From Hymenobacter polaris (GTDB lineage Bacteria > Bacteroidota > Bacteroidia > Cytophagales > Hymenobacteraceae): a DNA stretch of 64,000 nt. The stretch covers positions 1-64,000 of the forward strand of contig NZ_JABBGH010000001.1 of assembly GCF_012927305.1 (NCBI RefSeq), in the 5' to 3' direction. Both the position numbers and the translations under genes were made by a program. The notes under the pieces are model-generated. The model was not told where the DNA came from, made no database searches, and saw only the letters and a program-made list of their open reading frames with translations. How positions within the stretch are numbered: the stretch's first letter is position 1; every line of letters begins with the position of its first letter. Positions 36,057 through 44,388 of the stretch are shown here, in pieces.

Positions 36057-36395
36057 ATGACCAACGCTTCCCTAGTTCCCGCCGTCATCCACGAAGTGCC
36101 GTTGCAGTACTACGTGTTTTTTGCCACCGCTTTGTTTTGCATCGGCGTCACGGGAGTTCTGCTACGGCGCAATGCCATTATCATCTTCATGTGCATCGAG
36201 CTGATGCTCAACGCCGTGAATATCCTGCTCACGGCCTTTGCCGCCTACCGCGCCGACCCCAACGGGCAGGTGTTCGTGTTCTTCATCATGGCCGTGGCTG
36301 CGGCCGAAGTATCAGTGGGCCTGGGTATTATCGTCATGATTTACCGCAACTTCCAGAATACCGACGTCAACCTGCTCAATCGCCTGAAGTGGTAA
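36057..36395 (+). CDS. nuoK: NADH-quinone oxidoreductase subunit K
   Basis: The protein has 112 aa with three membrane helices. The conserved buried glutamates appear in FMCIELMLNAVNILL and AVAAAEVSVGLGIIV, both diagnostic of NuoK/NDH-1 proton channel subunits. I chose the ATG at 36057 over a GTG three codons upstream. It forms part of the proton-pumping membrane arm of complex I. It is followed by nuoL, but nuoJ is not upstream. Confidence 0.95.
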   Translation: MTNASLVPAVIHEVPLQYYVFFATALFCIGVTGVLLRRNAIIIFMCIELMLNAVNILLTAFAAYRADPNGQVFVFFIMAVAAAEVSVGLGIIVMIYRNFQNTDVNLLNRLKW

Positions 36396-36398
36396 ACT

Positions 36399-36480
36399 GT
36401 CATGCTGAGCCCCGCGAAGCATCTCTACCGAACAATACGGCGCGGTAGAGATGCTTCGGCGAGCTCAGCATGACGTTCTT
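36399..36480. repeat. Dispersed palindromic element between nuoK and nuoL
   Basis: GTCATGCTGAGCCCCGCGAAGCATCTCT is matched by AGAGATGCTTCGGCGAGCTCAGCATGACGTTCTT. It occupies almost the whole intergenic space of a gene pair that should be co-transcribed. Confidence 0.85.
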
Positions 36481-36488
36481 TTTATATC

Positions 36489-38441
36489 ATGCAAGAGACT
36501 GTTCTTCCCGGTGCTACGGCGCCTTTCCCCACGCTGCTCTACGTCCTAATTCCGGGGTTGCCCTTCCTAGGCTTTTTGCTGAACGGCCTGCTCAACAAGA
36601 AGCTGTCGGGCACGGTGGCCGGGGCCCTAGGGTCGCTCACGGTGCTAGGCTCGTTCGGCATCTCGCTGTTTCTGTTTTTAAGCTTTCAGTACCAGTACAC
36701 CGTCAACCTGTTCGACTGGATTACGGTGGGCTCGCTGCAAATCCCGTTCAGCTACCAGATTGACCAGCTGAGCCTGATTATGCTGCTGCTGATTACGGGC
36801 GTGGGCTTCCTCATCCACCTCTACAGCATCGGCTACATGGGGCACGACGCGAACGTGGGCAAGTTCTTTAGCTTTCTCAACCTGTTTGTGTTCAGCATGT
36901 TGATTCTGGTGCTGGGCTCGAACTTCGTGATTTTGTTCATCGGCTGGGAAGGCGTGGGGCTGTGCTCGTACCTGCTCATTGGCTTCTGGAACACCCACAC
37001 CAGCTACAACAACGCCGCCAAGAAAGCCTTCATCATCAACCGCATCGGCGACCTGGGCTTTCTGCTGGGCATCTTCCTCATCTACCTCACCTTCGACTCG
37101 GTGCAGTACGCTGAGGTGTTTCAGAAGGCGCACCTGGGGCAGTTTGGCAGCTACGGCGTGGGCGTGTGCACGGCCATTACGCTGCTGCTGTTCGTGGGCG
37201 CCATGGGCAAGTCGGCCCAGATTCCACTCTTCACCTGGCTACCCGACGCCATGGCTGGTCCCACGCCGGTATCGGCCCTCATCCACGCCGCCACCATGGT
37301 CACGGCGGGCGTGTACTTGGTGCTGCGTGCCAACGTGCTCTTCACTCTGGCGCCCCAAACGCTGGAAGTAGTGGGCATCATTGGCCTGGCTACGGCGCTG
37401 CTGGCCGCCACTATCGGCCTGGCGCAGAATGACATCAAGAAGGTGCTGGCGTACTCCACTGTTTCGCAGCTGGGCTACATGTTTTTGGCCCTAGGGGTGA
37501 TGGGCTACACTTCGTCGTTCTTCCACGTGCTCACGCACGCTTTCTTCAAGGCGCTGCTGTTCCTGGGGGCCGGCTCGGTTATCCACGCCATGAGCAACGA
37601 GCAGGATATGCGCCGCATGGGCGGCCTGCGCAAAGCACTGCCCATCACGTTCCTGACCATGCTCATTGGCTGCCTGGCCATTAGCGGTATTCCGCCGTTC
37701 GCGGGTTTCTTCTCGAAAGATGAGATTCTGAGCCACGTGTATGAGCACAACAAGCTAATGTGGGCTATCGGCGTGTTCACCTCGTTCCTGACCGCGTTTT
37801 ACATGTTCCGCCTGCTATTTCTCACCTTCTTTGGCGAGTTCCGCGGCACCGAGCACCAGCGTGCCCACCTGCACGAATCGCCCATCAGCATGACGCTGCC
37901 GCTGATGGTGCTGGCGGTGCTCTCGGCCGTGGGCGGCTTCATGGGCGCGCCCATGTTCTTGGGTGGCAAGCACTACCTGGCCAGCTACCTGGCCCCCATC
38001 TTCACCTACTCGCGCCAAATTATGCCGGCCGCCTTTGAGGCCGAGCTGCCCCACGGCACCGAGCTGATGCTCATAGCTGTTTCGGTGGGCGTGGCCCTGG
38101 CGGGTATCATCCTGGCCTACGTGTTCTACGTAGCCCGCGCCAGCCGCCCGGCCGAGGACGAGGCGCACCGCTCGGCCCTCGACAACCTGGTGTACCACAA
38201 GTACTACATCGACGAGCTGTACAACGCCATCTTTGTGAAGCCCACCATGGCGCTGTCGAAAGGCCTCTACAAGTTTGTGGAAGAAGGCGTTATCAACCCC
38301 ATCACCAATGGCTTTGGGCGCGCCACGCTGGCGGGAGGCGCCTTCCTGCGCTTCGTGCAAACCGGCTCGGTCGAAACCTACCTGCTGCTAATGGTTATCG
38401 GCATCGTGCTGATTCTAGGGCTAAATTTTGGGCGTTTCTAA
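36489..38441 (+). CDS. nuoL: NADH-quinone oxidoreductase subunit L
   Basis: The protein has 650 aa with many membrane helices, within the usual range for NuoL. Diagnostic motifs are QIDQLSLIMLLLITGVGFLIHLYS, WEGVGLCSYLLIGFW, LPDAMAGPTPVSALIHAATMVTAGVYL and KKVLAYSTVSQLGYMF. It is the large antiporter-like proton-pumping subunit at the tip of the complex I membrane arm. The next gene is an S9 peptidase, not nuoM or nuoN. Confidence 0.96.
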   Translation: MQETVLPGATAPFPTLLYVLIPGLPFLGFLLNGLLNKKLSGTVAGALGSLTVLGSFGISLFLFLSFQYQYTVNLFDWITVGSLQIPFSYQIDQLSLIMLLLITGVGFLIHLYSIGYMGHDANVGKFFSFLNLFVFSMLILVLGSNFVILFIGWEGVGLCSYLLIGFWNTHTSYNNAAKKAFIINRIGDLGFLLGIFLIYLTFDSVQYAEVFQKAHLGQFGSYGVGVCTAITLLLFVGAMGKSAQIPLFTWLPDAMAGPTPVSALIHAATMVTAGVYLVLRANVLFTLAPQTLEVVGIIGLATALLAATIGLAQNDIKKVLAYSTVSQLGYMFLALGVMGYTSSFFHVLTHAFFKALLFLGAGSVIHAMSNEQDMRRMGGLRKALPITFLTMLIGCLAISGIPPFAGFFSKDEILSHVYEHNKLMWAIGVFTSFLTAFYMFRLLFLTFFGEFRGTEHQRAHLHESPISMTLPLMVLAVLSAVGGFMGAPMFLGGKHYLASYLAPIFTYSRQIMPAAFEAELPHGTELMLIAVSVGVALAGIILAYVFYVARASRPAEDEAHRSALDNLVYHKYYIDELYNAIFVKPTMALSKGLYKFVEEGVINPITNGFGRATLAGGAFLRFVQTGSVETYLLLMVIGIVLILGLNFGRF

Positions 38442-38473
38442 GAAATAATTGGGCTAGCGTGGCGAAATAATCA

Positions 38474-38563
38474 AACGTCATGCTGAGCTTGCCGAAGCAT
38501 CTCCGTCGCGCTACTTGCGTCGTTCGGGAGAGATGCTTCGACAAGCTCAGCATGACGTTCTTT
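38474..38563. repeat. Dispersed palindromic element (GAAGCATCTC family)
   Basis: AACGTCATGCTGAGCTTGCCGAAGCATCTC pairs with GAGATGCTTCGACAAGCTCAGCATGACGTTC. It lies just upstream of the S9 peptidase and is read through by the longer, unlikely start. Confidence 0.85.
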
Positions 38564-38583
38564 CGTTTTCACCCCCTAGGCCC

Positions 38584-41040
38584 ATGAAACGACTCGTACC
38601 CATTCTCCTTCTCCTCGCCGCGCCCGCCATGGCCCAGGAAACCAACTACCACGAGCCCCCGGCCGCCCTGCGCGACCTGCTGCTGGCGCCGCCCACGCCC
38701 CGCGTGAGCCTGGCCGGCAATGGGCAAACGCTGGCCATCCTGGCGGTGCAGGACTTCCCCACCGTGGCCGAGCTGAGCCAGCCCGAGCTGCGCCTGGCCG
38801 GCCTACGCCTCAACCCGCGCACCAACGGCCCGAGCCGAGCGAGCTACGCCGTGGGCCTGAGCTTCAAGCAGCTGCCCGGCGGCGCCGAGAAGCCGGTGAC
38901 TGGCTTGCCCGCCCAGGCACGCATCAGCAGCCCCAGCTGGTCGCCCGATAGCCGCACGCTGGCCTTCGCACTCACCACGCCGGCCGCCGAGGGGCAGGCG
39001 GGCAAGGTAGAGCTGTGGGTAGCTGACGTGGCGACCGGCATCGCCCGCCGCCTGCTGGCCACGCCGCTCAACGACGCCTTTGGCAGCTCGTTCGAGTGGG
39101 TGTCGAATAGCCTGACGCTGCTGGCGCGCACCGTGCCCGCCGGCCGCGGTACCGCGCCGGCGGCCGATGCCTCGCCTACCGGCCCGGCCGTGCAGGAGAC
39201 GGGCGGCGGCCGCAAGTCGGGCGCCCGCACCTACCAGGATTTGCTGAAAACCCCCGCCGACGAGCGGCTGTTCGACTACTACGCCACCGCCCAGCTGGTG
39301 AAGGTGCAGCTGGCCGATGGCGCCGCGCAGCCCCTAGGGCAGCCGGGCGTGCTGCGCACCACCTCGCCCTCGCCCGATGGGCGCTACGTGCTGGTGCGCG
39401 CCGTGCACAAGCCTTACTCGTACACGCTGCCCGTCAGTAGCTTCCCGCAGCGGCTCGACGTGCTCGACCTGAGCAGCGGGCAGGTGGTGAAGACCGTAGC
39501 CGACCTGCCGCTGGCTGATAACGTGCCCACCAACTTCGACGCCGTGCCCACCGGCCCGCGCGAGCACGCCTGGCGCACCGACGCGCCCGCCACCCTCTAC
39601 TACGCCGAGGCCCAAGACGGCGGCGACCCCAAAAAAACCGCCCCGGTGCGCGACAAGGTGTACTTGCTGCCCGCGCCTTTCAGCGGTCCGGCCCAGGAGC
39701 TGGCGGCCCTGCCGCTGCGCTACGCCGGCATGAGCTGGGGCACCGACCACCTGGCCCTGGCCGACGGCTACCGCTGGGCCGACCGCCACGAAACCACCTG
39801 GCAGCTCGACCCCGCTAGTACCGGCCAGCCCTTGCAGGTGCTCTTCGATGGCTCGTCGCAGGACACCTACCACAACCCCGGCACGCCCTACCTGCACCGC
39901 AACGCGCAGGGCCGGCCGGTGCTGGCCCTAGGGGCCGGCGGCCAAAGCATCTATTTGTTTGGCCAGGGGGCCTCGCCCGAGGGCGACCGGCCGTTTGTGG
40001 ACGAGCTGAATCTGCAAACCAAGCAAACCACCCGGCGCTGGCGCTCGGAGGCGCCCTACTACGAGGTGCCCGTGGCGCTGGTCGAAACCACCAAGAAGAC
40101 GCCCGAGCTACTGACCCGCCGCGAGGCCGTCGACCAGGTGCCCAACTACTACCTACGTCCGCTGGCATCCAAGGGCAAATCCCTAGCCCTCACGTACTTC
40201 GCTAATCCCTACGCTAAGTTTGGTGGTAGCTTCCGCAAGCAGGTGCTGCACTACAAGCGCGCCGACGGCGTGGATTTGACGGCTAACCTGTATTTGCCGC
40301 CCGGCTACAAAAAAACCGACGGCCCGCTGCCGACGCTCATGGAAGCCTACCCGGTCGAGTTCAAGGACAAGGCCAACGCGGGCCAGGTGAGCGGCTCGCC
40401 CTACTCGTTCACGCGCGTGAGCTGGGCCTCGCCGGTGTTCTGGGTGACGCAGGGCTACGCCGTGCTCGAAAACGCTACCGTGCCCATCGTGGGCGAGGGC
40501 AGCGCCGAGCCCAACGACACCTACACCGAGCAACTGGTGAGCAGCGCCAAAGCCGCCATCGACGAAGGCCAGCGCCTAGGGGTGGTTGACCCTAGCCGGG
40601 TGGCCGTAATGGGCCACAGCTACGGCGCCTTCATGACGGCCAACCTGCTGGCGCACTCCAGCTTATTCAAGGCCGGCATTGCCCGCAGCGGGGCCTACAA
40701 CCGCACCCTCACGCCCTACGGCTTTCAGGGCGAGGAGCGCACCTACTGGCAGGCCAAGGGCGTGTACGACGCCATGTCGCCCTTCAACTTCGCCGATAAA
40801 ATCAAGACGCCCATCCTGCTCATCCACGGGGAGGCCGACAACAATTCGGGCACCTTTCCCATCCAGAGCGAGCGCTTCTACGCCGCCCTCAAGGGCCAGG
40901 GCGCCACGGCCCGCTACGTAGTGCTGCCCGCCGAGGCCCATAGCTACGCCGCCCGCGAAAACCTGCTCCACATGCTTTGGGAGATGGACACCTGGCTGGA
41001 TAAGTACGTGAAGCACGGCGAAGACAAGCCGGCGCAATAG
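38584..41040 (+). CDS. Secreted S9-family (prolyl oligopeptidase-type) peptidase
   Basis: The protein has 818 aa from the ATG at 38584, which begins a signal peptide (MKRLVPILLLLAAPAMAQ). The first ~550 residues form a beta-propeller-like region. The alpha/beta-hydrolase domain has S679 in GHSYGAF, D752 in GEADNNSG and H786 in AEAHSY. Such enzymes release short or dipeptides in the periplasm. The length and glutamyl-peptidase-like N-terminus (PPAALRDLLLAPPTPRVSL) resemble Bacteroidota S9 enzymes. Confidence 0.93.
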   Translation: MKRLVPILLLLAAPAMAQETNYHEPPAALRDLLLAPPTPRVSLAGNGQTLAILAVQDFPTVAELSQPELRLAGLRLNPRTNGPSRASYAVGLSFKQLPGGAEKPVTGLPAQARISSPSWSPDSRTLAFALTTPAAEGQAGKVELWVADVATGIARRLLATPLNDAFGSSFEWVSNSLTLLARTVPAGRGTAPAADASPTGPAVQETGGGRKSGARTYQDLLKTPADERLFDYYATAQLVKVQLADGAAQPLGQPGVLRTTSPSPDGRYVLVRAVHKPYSYTLPVSSFPQRLDVLDLSSGQVVKTVADLPLADNVPTNFDAVPTGPREHAWRTDAPATLYYAEAQDGGDPKKTAPVRDKVYLLPAPFSGPAQELAALPLRYAGMSWGTDHLALADGYRWADRHETTWQLDPASTGQPLQVLFDGSSQDTYHNPGTPYLHRNAQGRPVLALGAGGQSIYLFGQGASPEGDRPFVDELNLQTKQTTRRWRSEAPYYEVPVALVETTKKTPELLTRREAVDQVPNYYLRPLASKGKSLALTYFANPYAKFGGSFRKQVLHYKRADGVDLTANLYLPPGYKKTDGPLPTLMEAYPVEFKDKANAGQVSGSPYSFTRVSWASPVFWVTQGYAVLENATVPIVGEGSAEPNDTYTEQLVSSAKAAIDEGQRLGVVDPSRVAVMGHSYGAFMTANLLAHSSLFKAGIARSGAYNRTLTPYGFQGEERTYWQAKGVYDAMSPFNFADKIKTPILLIHGEADNNSGTFPIQSERFYAALKGQGATARYVVLPAEAHSYAARENLLHMLWEMDTWLDKYVKHGEDKPAQ

Positions 41041-41063
41041 GGTGCTATTTGGGAAAAAGGAAA

Positions 41064-41190
41064 GAACGTCAGGCTCATCTGGCGTCCGCGCAGCCGAAGC
41101 ATCTCTCCCGCGTAAGTAATCCTGACGAGTAGGGTTAGCTACGCAATAGAGATGCTTCGGCTGCGCGGACGCCAGATGAGCATAACATTC
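41064..41190. repeat. Dispersed palindromic element, long-arm subtype
   Basis: The arms carry CATCTGGCGTCCGCGCAGCC outside GAAGCATCTC, with near-exact complements on the right. One half of this arm type recurs on the right side of the element at 4591-4691. It lies between convergent genes. Confidence 0.85.
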
Positions 41191-41215
41191 GTTTCTATTT
41201 ATGCCGTCCAGGGCC

Positions 41216-41722
41216 CTAGGCCTCCTTCTTATCTAAATAATCGGGCGGGAATACCTCTTGACCGTAGCGGGCGGCGGCGGCTTGCAGCTGCCGAAGCTGC
41301 TCGGGGCTAGTGTGCTGCGCGGGCAGAAACTGGCCCGGCTGCACTGGCTGGCCCACCTCCCGGAAAAACTGGTCCAGGCCGGCTGGTACTACCAGGCACA
41401 GCAGATGCGCCAGCTGCTGGCTCTCGTTGTGGAAGCTGTGCACGGCCCCGCCCTTCGGAATCTCGATGAGAGCACCCTTGCGGGCGGTATACGTCTGGGT
41501 TTCGGAGCGCACTACTACCTCGCCGTCAATTACATAGAATGATTCCTGGATGTCGGCGTGGGCGTGGGGGCCGGGGCCACCGCCGGGCGGCACCAGCATA
41601 TCAATAATGGCGTAGGCGCCAGCGGTTTGCTCGCTGCCAGCCAGAATGGTGTACGTATCGCCGACCACCGAAAGCGTGGGGCCGGTCTGCGGGTCGAGGG
41701 TGCGGATGGAGGTGGGTCGCAT
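41216..41722 (-). CDS. Cupin-domain protein
   Basis: The protein has 168 aa. The cupin motif is GPGPHAHADIQESFYVIDGEVVV followed by PKGGAVHSFHNESQQ, giving the usual two His, Glu and later His metal ligands. It lacks a DNA-binding domain and a signal peptide. It ends the minus-strand group 41216-43706, starting 15 bp after the stop of the oxidoreductase gene. The role may be oxygenase or small-molecule binding; it cannot be fixed from sequence. Confidence 0.85.
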   Translation of the reverse strand: MRPTSIRTLDPQTGPTLSVVGDTYTILAGSEQTAGAYAIIDMLVPPGGGPGPHAHADIQESFYVIDGEVVVRSETQTYTARKGALIEIPKGGAVHSFHNESQQLAHLLCLVVPAGLDQFFREVGQPVQPGQFLPAQHTSPEQLRQLQAAAARYGQEVFPPDYLDKKEA

Positions 41723-41737
41723 GGGAAAAGAAGGTAA

Positions 41738-42724
41738 TTAGTTGATGGTCAAGACGATTTTGCCGTGCTTCTTGGGGGCGGCTACTGCCGGGGCGGGCGC
41801 GTTGCCGCGCTGGGGCGAGTGGCGGGCCATATCCTGCCAGGCCAGGCCAGCCTGCTCCAGGGGGTAGGTGCGGGCCAGGTCGGCGCGCAGCCGGCCGGCG
41901 TCGAAGAGTTGGGCCAAGTGGGCGAGGTCGGTGGCCGAAGGTTGCATCAGCACCATGGCGGCGCGCACTTGGTGGCGGGCGGCCTCGTCGGGGCTGGGGG
42001 GCTGGTTGCTGGCCACCAGTAGGCCGCCGGGCTGTAGCACCTGGTACGAGCGGGCCTGCGTGTCGCCGCCCACCAGGTCGAGCACCACATCCACTGCTTT
42101 CACCGCCTCTTCGAAGCGGGTGGCCTGGTAGTCGAGTACCTCATCGGCCCCCAGGAAGCGCACGAAGTCCAGGTCCTCGGCGGCGGCCGTGGCAATGACG
42201 TAGGCGCCCCGCTGGTGGGCCAGCTGCACCGCGAAGGCGCCTACCGCCCCGGCCCCAGCGTGGACGAGGATGCGCTGCCCCGCTTGCAGGCCGGCCACCG
42301 ACCCTAGGGCCTGCCAGGCCGTGAGGGCCGCCACCGGCACCGCGGCCGCCTCCGTGAGCGTGAGCGAGGCGGGCTTAGCGGCGATGGCGCTGGCCGGCAC
42401 GGCGAGGTACTGGGCATAGGCGCCGCCGTAGCCGGGCGTGTTAGCGCCCGCCGCTACGGTGCCGTACACCTCGGCGCCGGGCTCAAAACCAGTGACGCCC
42501 GCGCCCACCGCCTCGACGGTGCCGGCAAAGTCGCCGCCCGGAATCCAGGGAAACGTGAGGGGCATGAATTGGCGCATGGCTCCCGAGGCCTTGCCCGCGT
42601 CAATTTGATTGACGGAGGCGGCGGCCAGGCGCAGCAACACCTCGCCGGGGCCGGCCTGCGGGGTGGGGGCGTCTGCGTAGCGCAAGTTCTCGAAACCGTA
42701 GTCGAGCAGTTGAATAGCTTTCAT
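41738..42724 (-). CDS. NADP-dependent zinc-free MDR oxidoreductase (quinone reductase type)
   Basis: The protein has 328 aa, typical for QOR-like enzymes. The N-terminal GroES-like domain includes PWIPGGDFAGTVEAVG. The Rossmann motif is ILVHAGAGAVGAFAVQLA. The catalytic zinc ligands of alcohol dehydrogenases are not evident, so it is more like quinone or enone reductases. It likely reduces quinones or alpha,beta-unsaturated carbonyls with NADPH. The divergent HxlR regulator fits that role. Confidence 0.9.
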   Translation of the reverse strand: MKAIQLLDYGFENLRYADAPTPQAGPGEVLLRLAAASVNQIDAGKASGAMRQFMPLTFPWIPGGDFAGTVEAVGAGVTGFEPGAEVYGTVAAGANTPGYGGAYAQYLAVPASAIAAKPASLTLTEAAAVPVAALTAWQALGSVAGLQAGQRILVHAGAGAVGAFAVQLAHQRGAYVIATAAAEDLDFVRFLGADEVLDYQATRFEEAVKAVDVVLDLVGGDTQARSYQVLQPGGLLVASNQPPSPDEAARHQVRAAMVLMQPSATDLAHLAQLFDAGRLRADLARTYPLEQAGLAWQDMARHSPQRGNAPAPAVAAPKKHGKIVLTIN

Positions 42725-42782
42725 GGTTGGGAAACTGAGGGAAAGTGTGTGGTAAGTGCTTAGTGATTAGCTCAGATAGTGC

Positions 42783-43706
42783 CTAGGCTAGATAGCACCG
42801 CAGAAAGCTGCCTGTGCTGTCGAAGGCTTCGCGGGCGGCTTCTAGCGTGCCCACGCTGGCCGGAAACACGTGCCCCATGCCCAGCCACACGTGCAACTCG
42901 GCCTGGCCGCCGGCGGCTTGCACCCGGCCAGCGTAGCGCACCGCATCGTCGAGCAGTACCTCGTCGTCGCCCACCTGAATCTGCACGGGCGGCAGGCCGG
43001 CTAGCTCGCCGTAGAAGGGTGATGCCTGCGGGTCGTGGGCATCGTGGCCGGCCAGGTAGAGGCGGGCGCTGGCGCCTAAGGGCATTTCTTTGGTGAAAGA
43101 CAAGTCGGCCGCGGCCCGCGTGTCGAAAGTGTCGCCGGTCAGGGCCAGGTCGGTCCAGGGCGAGAGCACAGCCGCGGCGCGGGGCGCGGGCAGGCCGGGG
43201 GTGGCGGCCACGGTGGCCAGCGTGGCCAGGGCCAGGCCGCCCCCGGCCGAGTCGCCGGCTAGTACTAGCCGGGTGCGCCCTAGGGCCACCAGGTCCCGGT
43301 AAACGGCCAGCACATCATTGGGCGCGGCCGGAAAGGGATGCTCGGGGGCCAGCCGGTAGTCGGCCACGAAGCACTCGACGCCAACCCGCGCCGCTAGCTG
43401 CCCCGCCAGGTTGCGGTACGCCTCGGCCGAGCCCAGCACGTAGGCCCCGCCGTGCAGGTACAGAAGGGCGGCATCGGCGGGGGCGTGGGCGGGGCGGCAC
43501 CAGTAGCCGGGCACGCCGCCCACGGTAGCCGCCTCGCAGCTGATGCCGGGGGCGGCCGGCGTGGCGCCCATGAGGGCGGCGAACATGGGCCGGGCATCCG
43601 GCCCGGCCAGCTTGCCTTTAAAGGGCGCGGCGGCGGCGCGCAGGGTAGCCATGGCGGCGCGGTCGGGCGCGGAAAGGGCGTGCTGCGTGAGGGTGGTGGT
43701 GAGCAT
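42783..43706 (-). CDS. Alpha/beta hydrolase of the hormone-sensitive lipase family
   Basis: The protein has 307 aa. The oxyanion motif HGGAYVLGS and the nucleophile motif GDSAGGGLAL identify the HSL/esterase family; the Asp is probably in QVGDDEVLLDD and the His in WLGMGHVFP. It is cytosolic and likely hydrolyses short acyl esters. It is the first gene of the minus-strand group and is divergent from the HxlR gene across 146 bp. Confidence 0.92.
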   Translation of the reverse strand: MLTTTLTQHALSAPDRAAMATLRAAAAPFKGKLAGPDARPMFAALMGATPAAPGISCEAATVGGVPGYWCRPAHAPADAALLYLHGGAYVLGSAEAYRNLAGQLAARVGVECFVADYRLAPEHPFPAAPNDVLAVYRDLVALGRTRLVLAGDSAGGGLALATLATVAATPGLPAPRAAAVLSPWTDLALTGDTFDTRAAADLSFTKEMPLGASARLYLAGHDAHDPQASPFYGELAGLPPVQIQVGDDEVLLDDAVRYAGRVQAAGGQAELHVWLGMGHVFPASVGTLEAAREAFDSTGSFLRCYLA

Positions 43707-43762
43707 GGGGGCGGCAAAAGCGGGAAAAGGAAGCGTTAAATCCGCGATTGTGACCCAAAGCT

Positions 43763-43814
43763 CTTACCTTGCTAACTGAAAGGCAAGTACTTACCTGAAA
43801 GTAGGGTGCTTACC
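43763..43814. promoter_or_regulatory. Possible operator: three CTTACC direct repeats
   Basis: CTTACC occurs at 43763, 43790 and 43809, each followed by T or TG, in the short divergent region between the esterase and HxlR genes. Spacings are 27 and 19 bp. They could bind the HxlR regulator or be chance. Confidence 0.35.
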
Positions 43815-43852
43815 TGCACGTTAGAAATAGTGAGAATCAGTCCCAAAAAATT

Positions 43853-44188
43853 ATGCAGTATCCTATCGGCCATCCCCAGTGCCCCGTGCGCCGCGCCCTC
43901 AACCTGATTGGCAGCCGCTGGAAAGTGCTGCTCATTCAGCACCTGAGCGGCGGCACCCGGCGCTACGGCGAGCTAAAGCGCCTCATTCCCGACATCAGCG
44001 AGAAAATGCTCATCAACGAGCTGAAGGAACTGGTGGGCTATGGCCTGGCAGCCAAGCAGGCCTACCCCGAGATTCCGCCCCGCGTCGAGTACTCGCTCAC
44101 CGACAAAGGCCGCCAGGCGCTGCCCGTAGTGGCCAGCATCATCGCCTTCGGCCTGCAAAACCTGGCCGACGAGCCGGTGGCGGCGTAA
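43853..44188 (+). CDS. HxlR-family transcription regulator
   Basis: The protein has 111 aa. The HxlR pattern is CPVRRALNLIGSRWKVLLIQHLSGGTRRYGELKRLIPDISEKML with the wing RVEYSLTDKGRQAL. C10 occupies the N-terminal position used by thiol-sensing members (YodB, HypR-like). It is divergent from the esterase-oxidoreductase-cupin group and probably represses it and itself, responding to electrophiles or oxidants (inference). Confidence 0.92.
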   Translation: MQYPIGHPQCPVRRALNLIGSRWKVLLIQHLSGGTRRYGELKRLIPDISEKMLINELKELVGYGLAAKQAYPEIPPRVEYSLTDKGRQALPVVASIIAFGLQNLADEPVAA

Positions 44189-44210
44189 GCAGTGGGGCGT
44201 AAACCCAACA

Positions 44211-44312
44211 GGCGGTCATGCTGAGCTTGCCGAAGCATCTCTCCCGAACAGTGCCCTAGGGTCATTCCTAACGGCGCAGTAGAGATGCTTCGGCAAGCTC
44301 AGCATGACCGCC
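44211..44312. repeat. Dispersed palindromic element (GAAGCATCTC family)
   Basis: GGCGGTCATGCTGAGCTTGCCGAAGCATCTC is matched on the right up to CATGACCGCC. The loop contains CCCTAGGG. It lies between convergent genes next to a terminator. Confidence 0.85.
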
Positions 44313-44333
44313 TAATTATACTCGCGTAACGAA

Positions 44334-44367
44334 AAAAGCGGCTGCAACATCCGTTGCAGCCGCTTTT
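44334..44367. terminator. Bidirectional terminator
   Basis: AAAAGCGGCTGCAAC pairs with GTTGCAGCCGCTTTT, with A and T runs on both sides. It sits between the convergent HxlR and GH3 genes. Confidence 0.85.
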
Positions 44368-44388
44368 CCAGTTTTCAACTCCCTAGGG

